Shown in pieces: positions 1-5,176 of a stretch of DNA of 5,894 nucleotides. Each line of letters opens with the position of its first letter. Within the stretch, counting starts at the first letter, position 1. The position numbers were made by a program, and so were the translations under genes. The notes beneath the pieces are model-generated. The model saw only the letters and a program-made list of their open reading frames with translations, searched no databases and was not told the origin of the DNA. Source of the stretch: Sulfurimonas sp. (GTDB taxonomy: Bacteria > Campylobacterota > Campylobacteria > Campylobacterales > Sulfurimonadaceae). The DNA lies in assembly GCA_016764205.1 (NCBI GenBank), contig JAESSH010000032.1, positions 11,237-17,130 on the forward strand, read 5' to 3'.

Positions 1-219
1 CATATTCATATCTCAGATATTTCTAAAAAAGCACTGCTTTATGATGAAGGAACACTAGGAAAACTTTATAAGCTTGTTCGAGATATAGAAGAGTTTAAGA
101 TAGAAGAGATTGTAATGTTTTGTGAAAAGTACAAGCTAGAAGGGGAAAAACTTCAAGAAATTATTTTTAACAGTCTTGAAAGTGTAAGTGCTTTTGAATT
201 GGCACTTAGAGAGAACTAG
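1..219 (+). CDS. C-terminal fragment of a probable EAL-HDOD-type signalling protein
   Basis: An open frame enters from the left edge and ends at TAG 217-219, leaving the last 72 residues; the start lies outside the window. The fragment is helical and charged. It begins with a segment reading ALLYDEGTLGKLYKLVRDIE, followed by a second helix pair. This pattern (an AL pair, a short loop ending in G-x-LG, then a long helix with a conserved acidic residue) resembles the C-terminal helices of HDOD domains in YuxH/CdgJ-like EAL-HDOD proteins. Those proteins act in cyclic-di-GMP or related signalling, often with degenerate EAL domains. No catalytic motif lies in the visible part, so the domain call rests on pattern memory only. 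Its stop codon is embedded in the ribosome binding site of the next gene, which suggests co-transcription and translational coupling. It could also be another HDOD protein without an EAL domain. Confidence 0.5.
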   Translation, partial: HIHISDISKKALLYDEGTLGKLYKLVRDIEEFKIEEIVMFCEKYKLEGEKLQEIIFNSLESVSAFELALREN

Positions 220-222
220 GAG
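218..222 (+). promoter_or_regulatory. Shine-Dalgarno for the RNA methyltransferase, overlapping the upstream stop codon
   Basis: AGGAG lies 6 bases before a TTG codon at 229 and shares two bases with the TAG stop of the preceding gene. This supports TTG 229 as the true start, since no in-frame ATG occurs until about residue 79. It also implies that ribosomes finishing the upstream gene can restart here. Confidence 0.75.
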
Positions 223-228
223 CAGGAA

Positions 229-1008
229 TTGATAAATATACAAGACATATCCTTAGAATCTTTACAAGTTTATAAAACACTTCGAGATAATGCTTTTGAT
301 AATAAAAATAGTTTTATAGCAGATTCTCCAAAGCTCGTAAACTTACTTTTACAAAGTGATATAGAAATTCTAAGTATTTTAGCAACACAAGCATATTATG
401 AGCAAAATAAAACTCTTATAGAATCAAAGAATATTCAAAAACTTTTTGTAGCAGATAAAGAGATGCTCCAAAGCATAGTTGGACATAAGATTCATCACAA
501 TTGTATGGCGCATGGTATTAGACCTCCCCCACACTCAATAGATGAACTCGACGATACAATTGTAATGTTAGATAATATTACTTCGACAGAGAACATTGGT
601 TCTATTGCGAGAAGTATGGCAGGCTTAGGTGTCTTGTCTTACTTAGTTGCACAAACATCTCCTCACCCTTATAGTAGACGAGCACTACGTGTTTCTATGG
701 GATATATGAGTAAGTTAAAGTACCATATTTATACGGATACTTTTAGTACACTTCAAATATTAAAAAACAGAGGGTACAAAATTTTTGCAGCAGAAGTAAG
801 TGATAACTCCACATGGCTTCAAGATGTTGTAGTTCCCTCGAAATGGGTTCTTTTGATGGGACATGAAGGGAAGGGAATATCCAAAGAAATTCTTGATATT
901 TGTGATGAGGTAGTAACGATACAGATGCAAGAGAATGTAAAAAGTTTGAATGTTGGGGTTGCTGCTTCACTTATGATGTACCAATTTTGTACAAAAATGC
1001 CCAAATAA
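229..1008 (+). CDS. SpoU/TrmH-family RNA 2'-O-ribose methyltransferase
   Basis: This 259-residue protein has the layout of SPOUT-class (SpoU/TrmH) enzymes, which move a methyl group from S-adenosylmethionine to a ribose 2'-OH in rRNA or tRNA. Residues 1-100 look like the substrate-binding N-terminal domain. The catalytic knotted domain follows, with all three family motifs: motif 1 as ENIGSIAR (121-128, with N122 and the likely catalytic R128), motif 2 as LLMGHEGKGI (208-217), and motif 3 ending in SLNVGVA (239-245), which forms the trefoil knot that binds the cofactor. Length is typical of the family. The start is TTG at 229, chosen because of the well-placed AGGAG and the absence of a nearby ATG. 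Only 9 bases separate it from the upstream gene. The target nucleotide cannot be read from the sequence, so I give no symbol; the downstream ywbE and dbpA genes make rRNA a reasonable guess. It is not preceded by a promoter of its own. Confidence 0.9.
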   Translation: MINIQDISLESLQVYKTLRDNAFDNKNSFIADSPKLVNLLLQSDIEILSILATQAYYEQNKTLIESKNIQKLFVADKEMLQSIVGHKIHHNCMAHGIRPPPHSIDELDDTIVMLDNITSTENIGSIARSMAGLGVLSYLVAQTSPHPYSRRALRVSMGYMSKLKYHIYTDTFSTLQILKNRGYKIFAAEVSDNSTWLQDVVVPSKWVLLMGHEGKGISKEILDICDEVVTIQMQENVKSLNVGVAASLMMYQFCTKMPK

Positions 1009-1013
1009 AAATA

Positions 1014-1022
1014 TGGTATAAT
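1014..1022 (+). promoter_or_regulatory. Predicted extended -10 promoter for ywbE-dbpA-gpx
   Basis: The sequence TGGTATAAT is a perfect TG-n extended element plus a consensus TATAAT (1017-1022), placed just 5 bases after the methyltransferase stop. No good -35 hexamer is visible, which is usual for Campylobacterota sigma-70 promoters. Transcription would begin near 1029 and leave a leader of about 90 nt before the ywbE start. It would let ywbE, dbpA and the peroxidase be expressed separately from the upstream genes. Confidence 0.55.
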
Positions 1023-1060
1023 TACGCTTAACGGTTACTCAAGCAATACATGCTAGACTT

Positions 1061-1069
1061 CTCCTTTCT
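1061..1069 (+). promoter_or_regulatory. Anti-Shine-Dalgarno-like pyrimidine tract in the ywbE leader (candidate)
   Basis: CTCCTTTCT matches the usual bacterial 16S rRNA 3' tail that recognises ribosome binding sites. Within the leader, TCCTTT (1062-1067) can pair with AGAGGA (1107-1112), the ywbE Shine-Dalgarno, with one G-U pair and a loop of about 39 nt. This could mask the binding site under some conditions. The helix is short, so this is a suggestion only. Confidence 0.25.
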
Positions 1070-1105
1070 CCCCAAAATAATACAGAATATGACAGAGCAA
1101 AACCT

Positions 1106-1112
1106 AAGAGGA
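1106..1112 (+). promoter_or_regulatory. Shine-Dalgarno deciding the ywbE start
   Basis: AAGAGGA sits 6 bases before ATG 1119 and 3 bases before the adjacent in-frame ATG 1116. The longer in-frame ATG at 1050 has no purine-rich site in front of it and would add 23 residues that do not look like the family. ATG 1119 is therefore preferred. Confidence 0.7.
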
Positions 1113-1118
1113 ATAATG

Positions 1119-1310
1119 ATGGACGCAAATAAACGAGATAATATTAAACATGGTAAAAGTGTTGCTATTGTTTTAAAACAAAATCAAGATACAGGGTATT
1201 TAACAGATGGCATTGTACGTGATATTCTTACAAAATCACTTTCACATCCACATGGAATAAAGGTACGTTTGATGAGTGGTGAAGTTGGACGTGTCAAGGA
1301 GATATACTAG
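1119..1310 (+). CDS. ywbE: YwbE-family (DUF2196) small protein
   Basis: A 63-residue basic protein matching the widespread but uncharacterised YwbE family. The recognisable core is G-x-x-V-x-IVLK (12-20), then DTGYLTDGIVRDILTKS (24-40), the invariant-looking HPHGIKVRL (43-51) and a closing GEVGRV (54-59). The alternation of short beta strands and the final G-x-VGRV suggest a small KOW- or SH3-like barrel that could bind RNA; this is inference. Length fits known members (about 65 residues) only if ATG 1119 is the start. A longer frame opening at 1050 is less likely because it lacks a ribosome binding site. The stop codon shares its last base with the GTG start of dbpA, so the two proteins are probably made in a coupled way. 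No membrane segment or signal peptide is present. The family call is firm, the function unknown. Confidence 0.88.
   Translation: MDANKRDNIKHGKSVAIVLKQNQDTGYLTDGIVRDILTKSLSHPHGIKVRLMSGEVGRVKEIY
1296..1302 (+). promoter_or_regulatory. Shine-Dalgarno for dbpA inside the ywbE coding region
   Basis: AAGGAGA lies 7 bases upstream of GTG 1310 and within the last codons of ywbE. It supports GTG as the start of the helicase, whose N-terminus (F4 and Q29 of the Q motif) then lines up with known DbpA proteins. Confidence 0.8.
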
Positions 1311-2674
1311 TGTCTACGTTCTCGAAACTCTCTTTAAGTAGTGAGATGATTAGTAATCTTGATAAAATTGGTTACATAAGTATGACCCCAATTCAAGAAG
1401 ATTCTTTGCCTTTGATTTTAAAAGGAGCTGATGTAATTGCGCAGGCAAAAACAGGAAGTGGGAAAACTGCTGCTTTTGGAATCGGTCTTTTACAAAAACT
1501 ACAGGTTAAAAAGTTTCGTGTTCAAGCCTTAGTTCTTTGTCCTACCAGAGAGTTAGCCGATCAGGTTGCCAAAGAACTTCGTATAATCGCAAAATTTGCA
1601 CATAATATTAAGATTCTTACACTTTGTGGGGGTTCCGCCTTTGGTCCACAACTTGGCTCTTTAGCGCATGGTGCTCATATTATTGTAGGTACTCCGGGAC
1701 GTATTTTAAAGCATCTTGATAAAAAAACGCTCTCCCTTGAGAACTTAGAAACACTTGTCCTTGATGAAGCAGATAGAATGCTAGATATGGGTTTTATCGA
1801 AGAAATTGATAAAGTTTTAGAGTATGCTCCAAAAACAAGGCAAACATTACTTTTCTCAGCGACCTATACAAATGAAATTAGTTTTATAAGTAAGAGAATT
1901 CAACGTGATGCAGTGAGTGTTAAGACAGTAAGTACAGAAGTGCAAAACAAGATTGATGAGCATTTTTATGAAGTTAAAGAGTATGATAAAACACAGACTT
2001 TAATCAATATTTTTGCACACTTTAAACCTGAAAACATCATTGTATTTACAAATACAAAGATAGCAGCAAAAGAGTTAGCAGAGAATTTAGCAAAAAATAA
2101 AATTGATGCCCTTGCTATTCATGGCGATTTAGAACAGTATGAACGTAATGATGTCTTAGTACAGTTTAGCAATAAGTCTTGTCCTGTCTTAATAGCAACA
2201 GATGTTGCAGCACGTGGGCTAGACATAAAAGAGTTGTCCATGGTTGTAAACTTTGATATGCCCCATACCGTAGAGACATATACTCATAGAATTGGTAGAA
2301 CAGCTCGAGCTGGTAATGAGGGCATAGCAATTAGCTTGTATACTGAAAATGAAAGAGAAGACTCTATGGAGTATGAAGACGGAAAACGCAGCTTTGAAGA
2401 TGCGAGTGTTTTAAAAAAATCAAATAGTTTTGAGATGAAACCACAGTTTGTGACACTTGTCATTGAAGGTGGGAAAAAAGATAAGCTTCGGGCTGGAGAT
2501 GTCCTCGGAGCATTAACGGGTGATTCTGGTTTAAATGGAAGCTCCATAGGTAAAATTGATATATACGATAGACAAGCTTATGTTGCTATACAAAGAGAAA
2601 AGATTAACGAAGCACATAAAAAACTTACAAGTGGTAAAATAAAAAATAAAAAGTTTTCTGTTTGGATATTATAG
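1310..2674 (+). CDS. dbpA: ATP-dependent RNA helicase DbpA (DEAD-box, 23S rRNA specific)
   Basis: This 454-residue protein carries every DEAD-box motif: the Q motif (F4, GYISMTPIQ 21-29), AKTGSGKT (46-53), PTREL (78-82), GG (107-108), TPGR (128-131), DEAD (152-155), SAT (183-185), FTNT (246-249), ATDVAARGLD (296-305) and HRIGRTARAG (326-335). Residues 379-454 form a DbpA-type RRM-like RNA-binding domain, with GGKKDKLRAGDVLGALTGD (387-405), SIGKID and a closing GKIK. In E. coli DbpA this domain binds hairpin 92 of 23S rRNA, which stimulates ATP hydrolysis and helps mature the 50S subunit. The length is nearly that of the E. coli protein (about 457). The linker between the helicase core and the RNA-binding domain (about 344-378) is acidic and poorly conserved. 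The GTG start overlaps the ywbE stop by one base. The protein is cytosolic. The assignment is strong because both the core and the specificity domain match. Confidence 0.96.
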   Translation: MSTFSKLSLSSEMISNLDKIGYISMTPIQEDSLPLILKGADVIAQAKTGSGKTAAFGIGLLQKLQVKKFRVQALVLCPTRELADQVAKELRIIAKFAHNIKILTLCGGSAFGPQLGSLAHGAHIIVGTPGRILKHLDKKTLSLENLETLVLDEADRMLDMGFIEEIDKVLEYAPKTRQTLLFSATYTNEISFISKRIQRDAVSVKTVSTEVQNKIDEHFYEVKEYDKTQTLINIFAHFKPENIIVFTNTKIAAKELAENLAKNKIDALAIHGDLEQYERNDVLVQFSNKSCPVLIATDVAARGLDIKELSMVVNFDMPHTVETYTHRIGRTARAGNEGIAISLYTENEREDSMEYEDGKRSFEDASVLKKSNSFEMKPQFVTLVIEGGKKDKLRAGDVLGALTGDSGLNGSSIGKIDIYDRQAYVAIQREKINEAHKKLTSGKIKNKKFSVWIL

Positions 2675-2702
2675 AAAGTTTTATTTTAGAGAGGAGATAG
2701 CA

Positions 2703-3242
2703 ATGAAATATATAGTATTTTTATTATTACTAGTTAGTATTGTAAGAGCAGAAGGAAGTAAAATGAGTATATATGATTTTAATGTAACAAGTATTGAGGG
2801 GGAAAATGTATCTTTAAAAAAGTATAAGGGTAAGGTTTTACTTATCGTAAATGTTGCAAGTAACTGCGGGTTTACTGACCAATACGAGGGACTTGAAAAA
2901 CTTTACCAAGCGTATAAAAATAAGAACTTTATGATTTTAGGGTTTCCATCTAATCAGTTTTTGAGTCAAGAACCAGGTACAGATGAAGAAATCAAAGTTT
3001 TTTGTACATCTAAATACGATGTTCACTTTGATATGTTCTCAAAAATAGAAGTAAATGGAGCTGGAGCTGACCCTCTTTATAAGTATCTCAAACAAGAAAA
3101 AGGTGGTTTTTTAGGCTTTGATTCGATTAAATGGAATTTCACAAAGTTCTTGGTTGATTCTAATGGTACAGTTCTTAAAAGGTATGCTCCTTCAACACGT
3201 CCTATGGGACTAAAAAAAGATATAGAAACCTTACTCAACTAA
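2703..3242 (+). CDS. Exported glutathione peroxidase-family thiol peroxidase (2-Cys type)
   Basis: A 179-residue member of the glutathione peroxidase family, which reduces hydrogen peroxide and lipid or organic hydroperoxides. The catalytic tetrad is visible: C55 in NVASNCGFT, Q85 in FPSNQF, and W144-N145 in KWNF. The active residue is cysteine, not selenocysteine. C101 in FCTSKY, 46 residues after C55, sits where thioredoxin-dependent family members keep the resolving cysteine, so a C55-C101 disulfide is likely; the cysteine often found in FPCNQF is serine here. Residues 1-16 form a signal peptide (K2, a hydrophobic run, then VRA before EG), so the enzyme probably works in the periplasm. It starts 28 bases after dbpA with AGGAG at 2692-2696 and is likely co-transcribed. 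The reductant is unknown; a periplasmic thioredoxin-like protein would be needed. Confidence 0.9.
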   Translation: MKYIVFLLLLVSIVRAEGSKMSIYDFNVTSIEGENVSLKKYKGKVLLIVNVASNCGFTDQYEGLEKLYQAYKNKNFMILGFPSNQFLSQEPGTDEEIKVFCTSKYDVHFDMFSKIEVNGAGADPLYKYLKQEKGGFLGFDSIKWNFTKFLVDSNGTVLKRYAPSTRPMGLKKDIETLLN

Positions 3243-3281
3243 TATGTTTATAGAGGGGTAGTATTGCATTATTATATTTTA

Positions 3282-3290
3282 TGATAGAAT
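3282..3290 (+). promoter_or_regulatory. Predicted promoter for the diguanylate cyclase
   Basis: TGATAGAAT is a TG-n extended -10 with hexamer TAGAAT (5 of 6 consensus). A weak TTGCAT (3264-3269) lies 15 bases upstream. A transcript would start near 3297, about 27 nt before the ATG at 3324. It lies in the 81-base gap after the peroxidase gene, which holds no hairpin terminator that I can see. Confidence 0.5.
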
Positions 3291-3323
3291 GCTTGTAAAC
3301 CCAAATATAAAGGGAAAGTAAAA

Positions 3324-4691
3324 ATGTCTACAAAGAATGACACTTTAGACACCTTAAGTAACAAGGAACTTACACATAAAATTAAAACTAGTCTTGCCAA
3401 AAAGACAAGTTTAGAGTACCTACTTGATAATTTATTAGTAATTTCTTGGGAGTATGACTTAGCGCAAGCCAAGTTTACTGCTGTCTCCTCCGGCACAAAT
3501 AAAGTTCTCGAGTATACGGTAGAAGAATGGACACATACAAATACTTCGAGCGTTATGATTCATGAAGAAGATAGAAAAAGAGTGACAGAGTATTGCACAA
3601 AAGAAACTGGGGACGGTAAAGACCACCTCATAGAATATCGCATCGTTGAAAAATCTGGTAAGATTATTTGGATTCTTGATTTTGTTACGCTTAGTAGAGA
3701 TGAAGCAGGAAAACCCTTAAAACTATTTGGATTCATTTTAAATATAAATGAAAAAAAACAGGAGCAGCTAAGGCTTGAAAAAGAACATCAGTTTTTAGAA
3801 ACTGTTATCAATGGAATCTCAGACCATGTGATGATAATCGATGCTGATTATAATGTCTCACTTATGAATGACAAGGTTAAAAGAAGATTAGAAGGAAGAA
3901 TATTTCTAGATCAAGAGCATCCTAAATGTTATGAAATCGCACATTACAGAAACACTCCCTGCGAAGGTGCTGATAGCCCTTGTCCTCTTAAAGATGTTTT
4001 AGAGAATGCAAAGGCTACGAAGGTAATACATCATCAAAGATGTGCAGATGGAAGTGATAAATTTATGGAAATTGCTGCTTCTCCACTCCTTAACAAAGAC
4101 AATGCATGTATTGGAATTATAGAATCAGAGCGTGATATTACACAGTATATGAAACTTACACATGAGTTAAAAGAAAAAACAAAACTATTACACTATCAAG
4201 CACATCATGACTATTTAACAGGCTTACCAAATAGAGCATTATTTATGGATAGGTTGGAGGAAGCTTTAAAGGATACAAAACGACATAAAGTATCTTTAGC
4301 ATTATTTTTTATGGACCTTGATCATTTTAAAGTGATTAATGATACCTATGGACATGAAATGGGGGATAATGTTTTAAAAGAAGTGAGTAAACTCTTTAAG
4401 GAAAACACACGAGAAAATGATGTTATATCTCGCTTAGGAGGGGATGAGTTTACTCTTATTTTAAAAGACATAAAGCATAAAGATGAAGTGGAATGTATCG
4501 CAAACAAGTTTATAAATATTTTTGAAGAACCTTTAACCATAGATGGAAAAGATTTACACCTTTCGATTAGTATTGGAATTAGTATGTATAGTGGAGAAGA
4601 GAGTACCGCAGATGTTTTATTACATGATGCGGATACAGCAATGTATAAGGTAAAAGGCAATGGAAAAAATAGCTTTCAATTTTCCTCTTAA
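3324..4691 (+). CDS. PAS-PAS-GGDEF diguanylate cyclase
   Basis: A 455-residue soluble signalling enzyme that should make cyclic di-GMP from two GTP. A first PAS domain (about 30-145) has the PAS_3 look, with WEYD and IHEEDRKRV (79-87). A second PAS domain (about 155-275) carries cysteines C202, C213, C220 and C240 plus nearby histidines. A helical linker (about 276-293) leads to the GGDEF domain from about 294, which has DYLTGLPNR (296-304), metal-binding DLDHFKVIND (331-340), and an intact GGDEF (372-376). An RxxD inhibitory site (R363, D366) lies exactly five residues before it, so product feedback is expected. There is no EAL domain and no membrane segment, so it probably senses an intracellular cue. 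ATG 3324 is preceded by AAAGGGAAAG. The input signal is unknown; the cysteines hint at metal, redox or cofactor sensing (inference). Confidence 0.93.
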   Translation: MSTKNDTLDTLSNKELTHKIKTSLAKKTSLEYLLDNLLVISWEYDLAQAKFTAVSSGTNKVLEYTVEEWTHTNTSSVMIHEEDRKRVTEYCTKETGDGKDHLIEYRIVEKSGKIIWILDFVTLSRDEAGKPLKLFGFILNINEKKQEQLRLEKEHQFLETVINGISDHVMIIDADYNVSLMNDKVKRRLEGRIFLDQEHPKCYEIAHYRNTPCEGADSPCPLKDVLENAKATKVIHHQRCADGSDKFMEIAASPLLNKDNACIGIIESERDITQYMKLTHELKEKTKLLHYQAHHDYLTGLPNRALFMDRLEEALKDTKRHKVSLALFFMDLDHFKVINDTYGHEMGDNVLKEVSKLFKENTRENDVISRLGGDEFTLILKDIKHKDEVECIANKFINIFEEPLTIDGKDLHLSISIGISMYSGEESTADVLLHDADTAMYKVKGNGKNSFQFSS

Positions 4692-4699
4692 TGTAAAGT
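4692..4699. other. Eight-base gap between convergent genes
   Basis: The stops of the diguanylate cyclase (+) and the acetyltransferase (-) face each other across only 8 bases. No hairpin with a T-run lies in or next to this gap, so transcripts from either side probably read into the opposite gene. Confidence 0.6.
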
Positions 4700-5176
4700 T
4701 TAATCCATCCATCTTCTTGGATCGTAGCCATCAGTAGGTCTGTCGATTGCTTTTTTATCTAACTTTTTTAATAAAATAACTTTTTTAGAATCTTGAATTT
4801 TCTCAAATCCGAAGCTTTCATAAAACTTGATTGTTTGTGGCATATGCGAAATGTCTATTTGTAATCTTTCATATCTTGTAGCGACTTCTAGTAAAAATTG
4901 CTCCATCATAAAAGAGCCAATTCCTTGGTTTCTAAATTCAGGATAGAGAGCTACACTCAATATGGGAGTTTCTTGATTACCGTTGAGTTCTCTACTCCAA
5001 ATAGCTCCAGCTATTTTGTTGTCAATGAGGGCATAAAGCCCTAAATCTTTTGTACTTAGACCATAAAACTTTGTATAAAGTTCGAGGTTTATAGAATCTT
5101 TAGGATGTGCTAAAGGGGCTAAGTTATCAATAATCTTTTGCTCAGACGAACGTAAAAAGTATAAGTCCTTACTCAT
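4700..5176 (-). CDS. GNAT-family N-acetyltransferase
   Basis: A 158-residue protein with the GNAT acetyl-coenzyme A fold. The core strand ILSVALYPEF (72-81) is followed by the acetyl-CoA pyrophosphate loop RNQGIGS (82-88) and a helix. Later comes the motif B-like FYESFGFEKI (118-127), typical of small GNAT enzymes. An N-terminal part (1-45) probably shapes the acceptor site. The last 18 residues are charged and end in a distinctive DGYDPRRWMD that lies beyond the usual fold. The start codon overlaps the stop of the ABC-F gene by four bases (ATGA), so translation is likely coupled and no independent strong ribosome binding site is seen. The acceptor substrate (protein N-terminus, lysine or small molecule) cannot be told from sequence. 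The gene runs toward the diguanylate cyclase, with only 8 bases between stops. Confidence 0.88.
   Translation of the reverse strand: MSKDLYFLRSSEQKIIDNLAPLAHPKDSINLELYTKFYGLSTKDLGLYALIDNKIAGAIWSRELNGNQETPILSVALYPEFRNQGIGSFMMEQFLLEVATRYERLQIDISHMPQTIKFYESFGFEKIQDSKKVILLKKLDKKAIDRPTDGYDPRRWMD

Noticed and set aside
1050..1118. A longer start for the YwbE protein at ATG 1050, adding 23 residues.
   Set aside because: There is no ribosome binding site before 1050, while AAGAGGA is well placed before ATG 1119. The added residues lie outside the family's usual length, and the segment reads better as a leader.
2284..2547. An 87-codon open frame on the minus strand inside dbpA.
   Set aside because: It lies wholly opposite the conserved helicase and DbpA domains, has no family resemblance and no ribosome binding context. 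It is a shadow of the real gene.
2667..2672. TATTAT as a promoter for the peroxidase gene.
   Set aside because: It is 5 of 6 to consensus but lacks a TG extension or a -35, and sits in AT-rich coding sequence. The 28-base gap fits co-transcription with dbpA.
2635..2688. An imperfect inverted repeat around the dbpA stop (AAAATAAAA 2643-2651 with TTTTATTTT 2679-2687, and TTTCT with AGAAA), considered as a terminator.
   Set aside because: The stem is almost entirely A-T pairs with an internal mismatch, and the following bases hold the peroxidase ribosome binding site rather than a T-run. In AT-rich DNA this is expected by chance.
4346..4660. A 104-codon minus-strand open frame opposite the GGDEF domain.
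   Set aside because: The plus strand has full GGDEF motifs over the same stretch. The minus frame is low in complexity and matches nothing I recognise.
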